From the IMG/VR virus record IMGVR_UViG_3300017744_000088, positions 1 to 30,338 of that record: a stretch of 30,338 nt of DNA. One strand, 5' to 3'. Below, one piece after another: positions 16,101 to 24,410 of this stretch. Under the pieces are notes generated by a model. It did no database searches and had not been told where the DNA came from. It saw nothing but the letters and a program-made list of their open reading frames with translations. A program made the translations under genes and the position numbers. Source of the stretch: a virus. The stretch's first letter is position 1, and the number at the start of each line of letters is the position of its first letter.

Positions 16101-18025
16101 ATTCCGTACGCTGTTCTAGGTCTAGACCTTATTTGAAACTCTGCACTAGAAGAAGTTTGCCCCTTGAACTCTGTTCCTTCAGTCCAATAACTTGCGTTTT
16201 CACTAATTCTTTCGTCTACATCTGAAATTAATACATATGATGTAGCACTTGATGATACCGTAGCTGTTCCACCTTGTAGTCCTGTCCATTGTAATCTACA
16301 GACCTCTAAAGCAAAAATTTCTGCATTGTTAGAATGCGAAGCTACAGAAGGCGTAAGTCCCGTAGTAGGGTGAGGCTGCTCTCTTGTAACAGTAAGGGTG
16401 TCAGTAACTGTATTTATAGCTGTTACCTTCATTACTTCAGTACCTATTTCAATATGCTGCCCTATATAAAATCCTGCAACACCGGGATTATCTACAACAA
16501 TTGCTGTATCTGTAGTATTTATGCCATCAGCATCATTTAGTAAACCTATTTTAGCTTTTAAATATTCTGCACTTTCTGTACCCGGAGTACCATTGCTGAT
16601 ATCTTTCTCGGGATTACTTACTAATAAATCTACAAAATCATCAAAATTTGAAGCGGATTTTATTGAAATTAATTCAAATGTACCTTTGTCTGAAACAATT
16701 ATAGGTTCTGAAAGTTTATTTTCATTTGTAGATTTAGGTATCTCTTCTTCTAAATAAGAAACTGTTGCATCTGTATAGATTTCATTTTTAGGTCTTTTTA
16801 TATCATAAGATGTCATAGGTACACGCATAGTTGTTTTCGTGAAATCTCCTCCAGACGTAGTATCTGGGGATGGGTAGTGGACACTTAATCCATATGTTGC
16901 TGGAGTATTGTGTGGACGTTCGCCACGCTTAAAATAATTAAAAAAAGCTGATGGTTTATGGTCAGCTAAAGATGCGTTAGTACCATTTGTTGCTCCTCCC
17001 CAGTTAGGGTCTAAATAGTAATCATAACCATGTGTTATCTCTGTGCTATCTGAAATAGTATGGGGTTCTGTTTTAGCTAAACTTTTTATTCTACTTAAAA
17101 TTGATGTAAGCCCATTCATTTTAAAAGGTTTATTTCCACTGTTACTATCTACAATATATTTAGCTACAGATTCTGTAAACCTATCCGTATCCCCTGAGTT
17201 AGCATCTCCCGGAGTTGTTATGTTTTGGCTATATTCAGCTACAAGAGATTTTATTAATCCACTTCTGCTTGATATATAACCTTCTCCAGCGGTAGTTTGC
17301 CATATTTTGTTTCCTACATCTAAATTATCTGCTCCTGTCCCATGAGGAACTACTGCGTCATGCAAATTAGCATCATTATCCATTAGATAATCGTTACCAT
17401 CTATGCCTGAGTTTTCTGAAAGTTCTTGTAAAAAGTCATAACCAGTTATTGATATAACTTGTCCTACACCAATTTTAAAACTATCGTCTACAGAATAAGC
17501 AACTCCGTAAAAATATACATAGTGTGTGTCCCCATCTCTAAGTTTTATGTGGGTAAAGTCTAGTAACTTACCTGTATGAGGTCCTTTTGCAGTGCCCCCA
17601 CTATTAGAAAAAGGATGACTTGAAGCGTTGTTTATAATTGCTTTTAACATTAGTGGATTATGTAATGAGTCAATAAGTTCCCACCTTCTAACGTCACTTA
17701 CTGCTACATAAATATCTGCTCCACTATCAGCTGTTTCAGGAGATGACCCTCTAACAACTACAATAGTTGTACCATCTGTTATAGATACTACCTCTAGTTC
17801 TTCAGTATTTGTACCAAATTTAATTATCTGACCAGTATAAAACTCTGCACTTGATGAAACTGTAATAGCTGTTTCGCTATCATCTAAAGCTTCGTTTAAA
17901 GTAGCTGTTAGTTTTGTGTTTGCCCCATCTCTAAAACTAACTAAATCTTTCCATTTAGTCCCGTTCCAATAAGAAAAAATAGGTCTTTTTATGACTCTAG
18001 TAGGATTCGCTGTAGATATTGCCAT
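13127..18025 (-). CDS. Tail-tip hub/fibre with C-terminal S74 chaperone domain
   Basis: A 1632-residue protein at the tail tip. The N-terminus (about 1-200) resembles a tail or baseplate hub: DVRRWELIDSLHNPL, KLRDGDTHYVYFYGVAY, VGQVISITGYDFLQEL. A beta module (consensus GxxIxIGxExhxVxxI..LTVxR) is inserted at about 39-108 and recurs at about 493-573, 1062-1145 and 1307-1375. Residues about 1230-1300 carry fibre-like sequence (AITAAKLEANLVLANNI). The last 97 residues form a peptidase S74 intramolecular chaperone beginning SSSRRYKTNI, with the Ser/Lys pair expected for self-cleavage, and end in a coiled coil (LMEIKKLKEEIEKLKENK). It probably connects the tail tube to receptor recognition. Confidence 0.85.
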   Translation of the reverse strand: MAISTANPTRVIKRPIFSYWNGTKWKDLVSFRDGANTKLTATLNEALDDSETAITVSSSAEFYTGQIIKFGTNTEELEVVSITDGTTIVVVRGSSPETADSGADIYVAVSDVRRWELIDSLHNPLMLKAIINNASSHPFSNSGGTAKGPHTGKLLDFTHIKLRDGDTHYVYFYGVAYSVDDSFKIGVGQVISITGYDFLQELSENSGIDGNDYLMDNDANLHDAVVPHGTGADNLDVGNKIWQTTAGEGYISSRSGLIKSLVAEYSQNITTPGDANSGDTDRFTESVAKYIVDSNSGNKPFKMNGLTSILSRIKSLAKTEPHTISDSTEITHGYDYYLDPNWGGATNGTNASLADHKPSAFFNYFKRGERPHNTPATYGLSVHYPSPDTTSGGDFTKTTMRVPMTSYDIKRPKNEIYTDATVSYLEEEIPKSTNENKLSEPIIVSDKGTFELISIKSASNFDDFVDLLVSNPEKDISNGTPGTESAEYLKAKIGLLNDADGINTTDTAIVVDNPGVAGFYIGQHIEIGTEVMKVTAINTVTDTLTVTREQPHPTTGLTPSVASHSNNAEIFALEVCRLQWTGLQGGTATVSSSATSYVLISDVDERISENASYWTEGTEFKGQTSSSAEFQIRSRPRTAYGIRRNLQTGLGTIKVPNEQRKAIYSLLEKRTEPLVRAKFQTHERPFFYFDDSPASVTTHSGSDQTLDLSGSENPQNYGVTAGMLVVKLDANNAATNVYGYVTSTTSSAVRITWSYGTVSASDTVRYYVPVRAGDYISVRNDLSNLNTNMLVTKLDHKDENGVMVSRFDTVGVDSNQKVGADAGKPAFASDAEVLFDDWGSPEAPDQPEPSQALTITIDNTFSAANEHTVAWTAGTLYVGSRKYSIAAGNTGSITTQAGPYILYYLRGASTYALKTLSDYETAAKQSTKYIRIATVEYDIPFARWVLSKSVQGANATKLKAGEILQGQSLEASLLKKGNQQATSNLSFEATGTSGEYNKIKFGRKGSVGSDATISFADNTTETVVHSATGTASLGNSSSVAGGKVTLAAGVNYIYKEVGKPEITTMRVANDSTTEKTFEVTSTSNMFVGQMLQISEENLTVDSITDGDTAELNRAQNSTSAQTQALNDGAGNPVKIYAVNDSNKTLKISNTYSDVYQDDRMLLATVVVANSDDGSDSPSIFPFTGNEATVSAGVLAAGAIKADNIQANAITAAKLEANLVLANNIKTSATVNDGSGTDQNGFIMNSTGITAFNAAGEQQIKINPTTGRLASGANEDKVVIYAGGLSVLEDTNDLTPDSVFSMGSSSKNRASGATLAEDLDASEDGVDVSDGTKFALGNVLIIDSEKMLVKSISSNTLTVERDYEGTSAATHSNGAAISLKGLGTYYQTVYDGGSGGVPSTYWLATTQEAASGTGYDTDFSHNIYIGPNEANKTMFILPSYTADIGNDGVVLGSSSGEFWALYSGLVYASTSPGAGSPAYTFNGDTDTGMYQSSANEVAFATGGALRGRFYNSGLVLDTLGTTSGTDLVVDGSNVVHKKSSSRRYKTNIVDIALDSNKLYDLRPVDFEWNEKSATEGKKDIGLIAEEVAEILPEIVNYNNDNTPESVSYDKLSVILLMEIKKLKEEIEKLKENK

Positions 18026-18562
18026 TTAGAAACTTACTCCCTCTCTAAACTTAGCTACAAAAGAAATACTAAATGCCCATCTATCTTCTAATCCCGGAGT
18101 TTGTGAAAATTGAAATTGTTGTACTGCCCCTCTATAAACACCACCACCTGTAGCTAAAGCACCACTTGTGTTCTCTGGGGTTGTAGCATCTCCTATCTCT
18201 AATTGCAAATCGGTTGAATCACTTGTAACCCATGTAATAAGTTTGTTCTCTAAATAGTTTTTATATGGCACGTAATAAGTTTGTGTGCTACCTGATATAG
18301 TATGAGAAACTTTCTGCATCCCTTTGAATGTAGTTGAATCTGTGTTGGTAGTATCCAGTCCTATATTATCTACAAGACCTGAAATAGTAATTGCTGGTCT
18401 AGTAGTTCCCAAATCAAATATTTCTGGGTTACTTCTAGGTAATGCAATATGTATTGGGGTTCTTGAAAAAGATAATGCTAGTTGGTCTGCTTTCAGTGCA
18501 AGCCTAACGCTAGCTGAAGCGTGTGTATTATCTCTCAAGAAAACCGATAACTCGTCTGCCAT
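18026..18562 (-). CDS. Distal tail/minor tail protein
   Basis: A 178-residue beta-rich protein directly between the tape measure and the hub/fibre, where distal tail (Dit-like) or adaptor proteins are encoded. Visible segments include RTPIHIALPRSNPEIFDLGTTRPAITISGLV (about 34-64) and a C-terminal block YRGAVQQFQFSQTPGLEDRWAFSISFVAKFREG. The latter resembles the closing strands of tail-tube-like folds. The ATG at 18562 has GGAGG. The stop directly abuts the hub start. The position supports the role more than any motif. Confidence 0.65.
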   Translation of the reverse strand: MADELSVFLRDNTHASASVRLALKADQLALSFSRTPIHIALPRSNPEIFDLGTTRPAITISGLVDNIGLDTTNTDSTTFKGMQKVSHTISGSTQTYYVPYKNYLENKLITWVTSDSTDLQLEIGDATTPENTSGALATGGGVYRGAVQQFQFSQTPGLEDRWAFSISFVAKFREGVSF

Positions 18563-18589
18563 TTAAATTCCTCCGAAGGTATATATTAT

Positions 18590-18606
18590 ATTATACCCAT
18601 ACTAGA
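18590..18606 (-). promoter_or_regulatory. TATAAT-type candidate promoter upstream of distal tail gene
   Basis: The minus strand reads CTAGTATGGGTATAAT in the 62-bp gap before the distal tail gene, a degenerate member of the AGTATAAT family seen in other gaps. The adjoining bases form an inverted repeat, GGTATA and TATACC. No clear -35 element is visible. Confidence 0.35.
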
Positions 18607-18624
18607 AAGATTTACGTTGAAAGT

Positions 18625-20109
18625 TTAGTATCTACCTACACCTAACATCATTTCTTGAAAGTATAGGTCATCTTCATATTGAGCAGCTTCGTCATGATAA
18701 CGAGCTACGTAGTTGTCTTTTGCTTGGTTTGTTAAGTCGATTGCATTGTTTGCAGCATTCATATTTCTAAATTCGGCTGGTGACCTTACAGTCGCAAAAG
18801 GAGGAAGGTTTTCTGTAGATGAAAAAACTGAATTATTTGCATATTCATTACCTGACATCTGGGCGGCATAATTAAATCCCTGCATCCCCGGTATCATAGT
18901 TTCTGCCATAGCGGAACTTTGACCTAAAGCATTAAAAAGGTTCCCAACTGCACGAATCCCTCCACTAAAAATTTGGTCATCCGAAGCTTGTATTCTTTCT
19001 CGCTCTACTCGTTTCTCGTCCTCACTTTGAAGTTTAGGTATTGATTTCCCCCCTATGCCCTTTCCCCCCATTTGAAACGGGTTCATTAGGTCTACTACAT
19101 TCCCGGGAATATTTATCAAACCTTCGACCATTCGTTCTGTTTGGAATAAAGCATCATCCAAGTAGTTAACAATTTTGTTTGCTGGGGTACTTAGTGAACG
19201 CCCCGGAGGTCCACCGGGATATCCTTCGGGAGCTCCAAACTCTGCAAATTCATCAATCTGACCAGCCCCAAAACCTAAGCTTTCATGAGGAGCTCTTCTA
19301 GGAACTAAAATAGGCCCAATATCAGGTAAGCCGGGAAGCTCCTTTTTATCATATAAAAAATTAGGAGTTTGATTTTCAAGTTCTTCCTCTATTCGTTTTT
19401 GTCTTTGGGCAGCCATTTTCTCTGCTTCTGTCATTCCTTTAAACCAGCCCATTTCTTTTCCTACCCATTCGGCTACGGTTCGCATCATTTTACCAATCGC
19501 TTCAGCTCCGTGAGGTGAGTCCCACCATGTCACAACAACGTTGTTCCAAAAATCCTGTAGTAGTTGTTTAATGAATCCCCAAACTCCATCTGTGTTATTT
19601 TTTACATTTTCTAAATACGCAGCTGCTCGCTTACCAAAACCTTCTAAAGCGTCTGCTTTTGCTTGAACATGAGGTATAAAATCTATCATGTTGTTTAATA
19701 CCCATTTGATTACTGGCATTAGGGGTATCAACATAATATCAACGAAGGCACCTAAAATTTGGAATACGGTACCAAAAACTCCTGTAAATATCTGTGATTG
19801 TTTTAAAATAGACGCAAGGCTTACATTTACTCCTAGTAATCCTGCTGTCTTGCCGGTCATTTTTTTAAGTTGTTTGGTTCTGTTGACACCACTTTCGATA
19901 AGACCTCTTTCCATTAGTCTCTTTCGAGCTTGTGAACCACCAGCACCTATTGGAGATAATGCTTGTATAGAATCTTTAGCAAGTCTAACTGTGCCTGTTG
20001 CAGCACCTATGCCGATTCCCGCAGCACCTGTAGCTAAACCAGTGGCAAGGGTAGCTCCACCCAACATGAGGGAAGCTGCTCCACCTGCTAATCCTATAAT
20101 ACCAATCAT
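18625..20109 (-). CDS. Tape measure protein
   Basis: A 494-residue protein with a glycine/alanine-rich hydrophobic N-terminus (about 1-38), a basic segment (about 60-92) and a membrane-compatible stretch FTGVFGTVFQILGAFVDIMLIPLMPVIKWVLNNMI (about 108-142). Long charged helices follow, then a Pro/Gly-rich linker (about 255-315), and the protein ends in a Gln/Asn/Met-rich region. Placement directly after G/GT and hydrophobic-helical composition support a tape measure that sets tail length and may help DNA pass the inner membrane. By the usual 0.15 nm per residue, a tail of about 70-75 nm would be expected. No lytic domain is seen. The ATG overlaps the GT stop (TAATG) with GGGAGG. Confidence 0.8.
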   Translation of the reverse strand: MIGIIGLAGGAASLMLGGATLATGLATGAAGIGIGAATGTVRLAKDSIQALSPIGAGGSQARKRLMERGLIESGVNRTKQLKKMTGKTAGLLGVNVSLASILKQSQIFTGVFGTVFQILGAFVDIMLIPLMPVIKWVLNNMIDFIPHVQAKADALEGFGKRAAAYLENVKNNTDGVWGFIKQLLQDFWNNVVVTWWDSPHGAEAIGKMMRTVAEWVGKEMGWFKGMTEAEKMAAQRQKRIEEELENQTPNFLYDKKELPGLPDIGPILVPRRAPHESLGFGAGQIDEFAEFGAPEGYPGGPPGRSLSTPANKIVNYLDDALFQTERMVEGLINIPGNVVDLMNPFQMGGKGIGGKSIPKLQSEDEKRVERERIQASDDQIFSGGIRAVGNLFNALGQSSAMAETMIPGMQGFNYAAQMSGNEYANNSVFSSTENLPPFATVRSPAEFRNMNAANNAIDLTNQAKDNYVARYHDEAAQYEDDLYFQEMMLGVGRY

Positions 20110-20713
20110 TAAAATCCTCCCTTGGGCCCTTTAAAACTGTTAGCACTTGCTCGTGCTTCAGCTTCTTGTTGTCTTTGTGTCAACGCCATTTCTACTCCCA
20201 TAACCATATAAAGTTCTTCATCTGAGAAATTAGTAATAGCCTCCCAAGAAAAACCCGTTTTTAAAAGTTGTATGATAGTTAACCAATAGCTAAAGACCAT
20301 GTGCTCACTTTTATCTACAGGTAGTCCTTTTAAGAAAACTAAGACTCTTTTTTTATTTCATCAGGTGTTTGACCCCCCTTATCTCCGAAAGCGTTGGGTA
20401 CTATTTTCTCTAAAGCAGTACCTAGTCTGTCGTCAATAGAAACTAAAAAGGCTTCTGTTGTAGGTCCCCAAGGAGCTTCTACAATGATTTCCTTTAAACA
20501 TTCCCTTATATACTTGTCGCCATCAAAAGAAGATTGCCCATCGTTAGTTACTTTTAGACATCTGGATACAAGTTGGTTTCTGCGACTCCATGATAGAGTT
20601 TTTACAGAAACTTCAAATTCATCCCCAGTCTGTTCAATAACTACTGTCTTTCTTTCTACTGTTGGTTCAACCGTATATTTAGTGTGGTCAAATGCTTTTC
20701 TTTGCTGTGCCAT
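20109..20713 (-). CDS. Tail assembly chaperone GT, product of a -1 frameshift
   Basis: The 63-codon reading frame at 20109-20300 stays open upstream, in the -1 frame, through the A AAA AAA heptamer at 20348-20354 inside the 3' end of the G-like gene. Slipping there joins 122 residues of G to 79 further residues, giving 201 in total and ending in FSYWLTIIQLLKTGF, DEELYMVMGVEMALTQRQQEAEARA and a glycine tail. The pattern matches lambda G/GT, where the fusion chaperones tape measure and tail protein. The ATG at 20300 has only a weak ribosome site, so independent translation is less likely. The frame and slip site are seen directly; frameshifting is inferred. Confidence 0.75.
20339..20713 (-). 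CDS. Tail assembly chaperone G
   Basis: A 124-residue protein between the major tail protein and the tape measure. It has a beta-rich first half (YTVEPTVERKTVVIEQTGDEFEVSVKTLSWSRRNQLVS) and a helical second half with EAPWGPTTEAFLVSIDDRLGTALEKIVPNAFG. The order major tail, G, GT, tape measure is highly conserved in siphoviruses and myoviruses. The ATG has AAGGAG, and the gene ends in TAG six bases after the slippery heptamer. It acts in the host cytoplasm during tail assembly and is not expected in the virion. Confidence 0.75.
   Translation of the reverse strand: MAQQRKAFDHTKYTVEPTVERKTVVIEQTGDEFEVSVKTLSWSRRNQLVSRCLKVTNDGQSSFDGDKYIRECLKEIIVEAPWGPTTEAFLVSIDDRLGTALEKIVPNAFGDKGGQTPDEIKKES
20348..20354 (-). 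other. Slippery heptamer A AAA AAA for -1 frameshifting
   Basis: On the minus strand the G-like gene ends GAA ATA AAA AAA GAG TCT TAG. The seven A residues are phased as A AAA AAA, so P- and A-site tRNAs can re-pair one base back. The -1 frame then runs without a stop into the GT extension. Confidence 0.7.
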
Positions 20714-20734
20714 ATTTTTCTCCTTACTTATTAT

Positions 20735-22807
20735 TTATGGATATACAGGTACATTATCTCTTATTGTTATCTTCAAACTTCTAAATATCATACTTAAATC
20801 CACTTCTAACTGTTGGTCACCTGTTATGTCATGAGCAGCACTATTGATAAAAATACCTTGTTTATTTAATTGATTTGTATTATCTGTGCCCTCTGTAGGT
20901 GAACCAGCTGTAGTAGATGTTGGTATGTCTATTATTATATAATCATTAGTCCCTCTTTCAAACTTCATAGAAGCTGTCATACCTCTTCTGTGTATACTTC
21001 CTCCACCAGCACCATAATCACCTTCTAATAATAATTGTCTAAATAATTCTAATGCTCCACCTTGGTCGGAATTTGCTGCTGTTGCACCTGCACTGACATC
21101 TGCGTCTGGTAGAGCAACTGTTGCAGACATGGAATATTCTCTAGCTCCTTCTCTTATTTCGTAAGGACCTCTAGCTCTTCTTCCTTGTTTACCGATATAA
21201 TATCTTGGTTCCTCACCATTTGAAATTGATAATGAAAAACTTCTTATTCTAGCAAATTCTTGTCCAAAGAATTTTATGGTTCCTTCTGAAAAATAATATG
21301 GAGCTGTTGTTGGATAACCAGTTCCGTTATTAAGGGCTGCTGCCCCTCTATGACTAGGCTCACCTATATCATCATGGTCAATTTGTTGCATTAATCCAAA
21401 TCTAGGCAAGTTAGCGGCAACACTAGCACCTACATAATCATCTCCTAAAGCTGTACCCCCAACCGTTTTTTGGTTTTGTTGGTTGTGTACCATGTTTAGA
21501 AAATTTACTCCGTCCCAAGACATTGCTAACATTCCACCTTCTTCTGCAGATATTGTGGTAGAACCTATCATTCCCCCCACATATCTTCTGTCAAAATTTC
21601 TAGCCGTAGTTTCAGAACTATCTTTCATATGTATATGCCATGATACTGTATCAAGGCTTGTTGACTCTTCAATAGTATGGTCATAATAAGTATTGCTAGC
21701 ATCAACTACGTTTATTACAGAATTGTTAACATGGGCATGTTGGAAAGGGTAGTTTATTTTAAAGTTATCTGCTGTAGGTTCAGCTACTACTCGTCTTACT
21801 TCGGCAAAAGCACCATCAGTTGTTGAGTCTGAACTTCCACTAATTTTAAAATAATCTCCTGCAGCTAAATTAGCTACTTGAGCACCATCTGCTGCAAAGT
21901 ATATATCACCTTTAGCAGTTGCTCCATTTAATAATATTGTTCCTGCCTCAATAGTTCCGGGGGTTGTCTTAATTGTACCTATTGGAAATCTTAGTGGCCA
22001 TCCATTTAATAAAGTGATTCCACTAACCGAACCAGACAGAGTTTGTTGTCCGGGATAAAATGTAGATACATTTCTTTTAGATTGTGTACTAAGAAATCTT
22101 CTTCCTTCAATACTCATCTCTGGGTCTGGCGTATCTACTGTTTCATAAATGCCCGGAATAAATGTAATATATTTATCGTTATCATTCCTAGTATCATCTC
22201 CACCAATAGCAGAAACACATAGTACTGTTTGTCCACTTGCGTGTGCAAAAGCTAAAGGTCTATCTAAAACAAGTGATGTCCCAGATTGACTTTCAACTCT
22301 ACGTATTTCGTGAGGTACTATTGTTTGCCCAGCTGAGCCGGCAATAGTTCCTATTCTAATCATATCTCCGGGAGTAAATCTTGTTTTGACTGCGGCATCA
22401 TCAGCATGGTCAGCAGCAGCAGTACTACCTTCAAATCCCCTAACGACAGTTGCATCTCTGTTATTTGTTCCAGCTATAGCCGTAACTTGCATGCTTTCAC
22501 TACCGACTTGTAAAACCTGCCCTATATATAATTCAGGGTCACCAGTACTACCATTATCAAATGAGATAGCTGTATCTGCAGCATCAGCAGTGGTATCTCC
22601 AAAACATAAAACTGCATTTGAACCTGATGTATTAAAAACATTAAATTCTGCGTTTAGGGTTATAGTTCTGCTGCCTACCGCAGCGGCTGCTCCTAATGTT
22701 GCTGTAGGGGTACGTGCTAAAGTCCCCTCCATCATTTCCGGGTCTCCGCCTTGTGCAGTTTCTGCTGCAAATGTTAATTGTGCTTGGTCGCTTCGATATA
22801 TTGCCAT
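20735..22807 (-). CDS. Large major tail (tube) protein with inserted domains
   Basis: A 690-residue protein in the position of the major tail protein, before the G/GT chaperones. Tail-tube-like features are EMSIEGRRFLSTQSKRNVSTFYPGQQTLSGSVSG (about 223-256), a late beta region (REGAREYSMSATVALPDADV) and a closing segment QLEVDLSMIFRSLKITI. Typical tube proteins have 150-300 residues. Here the extra length comes partly from a beta module at about 32-150 (LYIGQVLQVGSESMQVTAI and VVRGFEGSTAAADHADDAAV), also found repeatedly in the tail-tip protein. This module may decorate the tube surface. The start is the ATG at 22807 with GGAG about ten bases ahead. A capsid protein is the less likely alternative. 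Confidence 0.7.
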   Translation of the reverse strand: MAIYRSDQAQLTFAAETAQGGDPEMMEGTLARTPTATLGAAAAVGSRTITLNAEFNVFNTSGSNAVLCFGDTTADAADTAISFDNGSTGDPELYIGQVLQVGSESMQVTAIAGTNNRDATVVRGFEGSTAAADHADDAAVKTRFTPGDMIRIGTIAGSAGQTIVPHEIRRVESQSGTSLVLDRPLAFAHASGQTVLCVSAIGGDDTRNDNDKYITFIPGIYETVDTPDPEMSIEGRRFLSTQSKRNVSTFYPGQQTLSGSVSGITLLNGWPLRFPIGTIKTTPGTIEAGTILLNGATAKGDIYFAADGAQVANLAAGDYFKISGSSDSTTDGAFAEVRRVVAEPTADNFKINYPFQHAHVNNSVINVVDASNTYYDHTIEESTSLDTVSWHIHMKDSSETTARNFDRRYVGGMIGSTTISAEEGGMLAMSWDGVNFLNMVHNQQNQKTVGGTALGDDYVGASVAANLPRFGLMQQIDHDDIGEPSHRGAAALNNGTGYPTTAPYYFSEGTIKFFGQEFARIRSFSLSISNGEEPRYYIGKQGRRARGPYEIREGAREYSMSATVALPDADVSAGATAANSDQGGALELFRQLLLEGDYGAGGGSIHRRGMTASMKFERGTNDYIIIDIPTSTTAGSPTEGTDNTNQLNKQGIFINSAAHDITGDQQLEVDLSMIFRSLKITIRDNVPVYP

Positions 22808-22840
22808 GTTTAAATTACTCCATAATTTATGTAGTATAGT

Positions 22841-22853
22841 TTATTATACTAAG
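22841..22853 (-). promoter_or_regulatory. AGTATAATAA candidate promoter before the major tail gene
   Basis: The minus strand reads CTTAGTATAATAA at the end of the tail-terminator gene, overlapping its TAG stop, about 35 bp before the major tail ATG. A short inverted repeat (AGTATA and TATACT) adjoins it. No -35 hexamer is visible. Confidence 0.4.
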
Positions 22854-23283
22854 TTTCTAATAAAATTCCGTTGTTCTCTAATTGAATCTCCAGAGTGCCT
22901 GTCCATATGTTAGCCTGTTCTCCAACCTCTTCATTAAAAGTCATGAACTGCTGTCTTTGAAAATTAGTTAAAGAGTGCATTCTAGCATGAGAAATTCTTC
23001 TTACTTCTCTCATTAGGTCAAATAACCTTTGTCTACTAGTTAAAGTATATAATTCTATCTCTATAGAATACAATCTGTTCCCATACTTCCTGTTACCTAT
23101 AGGCATTTCTTGAACCGCTGGGTTGCCAGTCCTACCTATCAAGTGGTCTCCCACATTTAAATCAAATCTAAATGGTTGATTAGCACCATTTACTGTAGTC
23201 AAAGAAGGTTTTGTTACATTACTTGCATTCCATTGACTATTTATATCAGTCATTATGTCGTCAATTGCTATTGGTTCAGGCAT
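22849..23283 (-). CDS. Probable tail terminator/tail completion protein
   Basis: A 144-residue protein between the neck protein and the major tail protein, the usual place of the tail terminator that caps the tube and joins it to the head. It opens with an amphipathic helix (IAIDDIMTDINSQW), has a core with RLYSIEIELYTLTSRQRLFDLMREVRRI (about 70-97), and closes with a beta strand (IWTGTLEIQLEN), compatible with the alpha/beta fold of these proteins. The start overlaps the upstream stop (TAATG) with GAGGTG. The function is inferred from position and general fold. Confidence 0.65.
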   Translation of the reverse strand: MPEPIAIDDIMTDINSQWNASNVTKPSLTTVNGANQPFRFDLNVGDHLIGRTGNPAVQEMPIGNRKYGNRLYSIEIELYTLTSRQRLFDLMREVRRISHARMHSLTNFQRQQFMTFNEEVGEQANIWTGTLEIQLENNGILLET

Positions 23284-24401
23284 TAAAACACCTCAAAAGC
23301 ACGCATACTATCTAAATTAGCCTCGATTTCATTCTGCCATGATTGGATTCGGCTACTGATATCATATCTATCCATACCACTAACCACTAACCCACCATAA
23401 TCAGCACTTCGAGCAATTTCTGTAGCAGCTAGTTTTTTTGTCATATCTGTAACCATACCGCCCTGTCTTATATCTGTTTGAATATCTCTACCATATAAAT
23501 AAGTTACTTTCACAGGCATAGTAAATTCTCCACCACCCCATCTCCATACTGGAGCATTGTAAGAAGTAAATCTTGCTGGTAACAAGAAGTACCTTGAGAA
23601 TTGCACCATCCCTGTATCAGGAACTAAAAAGTAGTCACCTGTTCTTCCTTGTCTTTTAGAATCCCAACCAGCACCACTCCATATTTGTAAGTCTAATATT
23701 TTGTAGGCATCTGCTTTATCTAAATGAAAACCATTTAAATTAAATTGTTGATATTCATTGTAAACAATATTTGGTCTCCAAGATTTTCTAGATTGCATAT
23801 CTATGTAAGACTGTGCCTCATAAATATATTGTTCTACTGTAGATTTTGAAGGAACTGTAGAACTAGTAAAATCAGTACCGCTAAGTACATTTTTAAGTTG
23901 CATTAGTTCATATATATCTTTAGTCGTACAGTAAGCTGCGTGAGGTCTCATTTGTATACGCTTAAATGTTGGTGCTGTACTTACACTACTAGGTGAAGAT
24001 ATTCTTACCCAATATAATGTACTACCATCTATTGCTACGGTAGCCCAATCGCTTAGTAAGTTTGCTGGAAATATTTCAGCTCCATCTTTACCAAAACCAT
24101 ATTGTCCACCCTCACTATCATCAGGGTCTAATTGATATCTTCCAGACGCTGGTATAAACTCGGTCCACGCACTGCCACTATAGTATTCATATTTTAAGGT
24201 TCCTAAACTTCCTGCCCCATCAATATCAAAAATCGCCATGTCAAACTTACTGTCATGACCTAAATATAAAAAATGACTTGTTTCGACAAAAGCTCCAAAC
24301 GAAGTACCTGAAGGCGATTGTGCCTCTAAGGTCATATCCCCGTAATTAGAACCGTTATAAGTTAATACTTTTGTAAATTCGGCTCCAGCAGTGGTCGCCA
24401 T
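23283..24401 (-). CDS. Head-tail connector (adaptor) protein with extra beta domain
   Basis: A 372-residue protein with two parts. Residues about 1-150 form a beta-rich region (HFLYLGHDSKFDMAIFDI, LKYEYYSGSAWTEFIP, ATVAIDGSTLYWVRI) resembling surface jelly-roll-like modules. Residues about 155-372 contain a helical lead like gp6-type adaptors (CTTKDIYELMQLKN, TVEQYIYEAQSYIDMQSRKSW), a beta middle part and a helical end (MTKKLAATEIARSADYG). The position before the tail terminator supports a neck adaptor that binds the portal. The fused N-terminal domain is unusual for an adaptor and may project outward. The ATG at 24401 has AGGAG. Confidence 0.65.
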   Translation of the reverse strand: MATTAGAEFTKVLTYNGSNYGDMTLEAQSPSGTSFGAFVETSHFLYLGHDSKFDMAIFDIDGAGSLGTLKYEYYSGSAWTEFIPASGRYQLDPDDSEGGQYGFGKDGAEIFPANLLSDWATVAIDGSTLYWVRISSPSSVSTAPTFKRIQMRPHAAYCTTKDIYELMQLKNVLSGTDFTSSTVPSKSTVEQYIYEAQSYIDMQSRKSWRPNIVYNEYQQFNLNGFHLDKADAYKILDLQIWSGAGWDSKRQGRTGDYFLVPDTGMVQFSRYFLLPARFTSYNAPVWRWGGGEFTMPVKVTYLYGRDIQTDIRQGGMVTDMTKKLAATEIARSADYGGLVVSGMDRYDISSRIQSWQNEIEANLDSMRAFEVF

Positions 24402-24410
24402 TTATATCTC

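Noticed and set aside
20735-22807. Major capsid protein
   Set aside because: The gene lies after the neck and terminator genes and immediately before the G/GT chaperones, the standard place for the major tail protein.
22386-22913. Plus-strand open frame of 175 codons
   Set aside because: Antisense to the major tail gene and dominated by Ala/Val/Pro from its reverse complement; no start signal.
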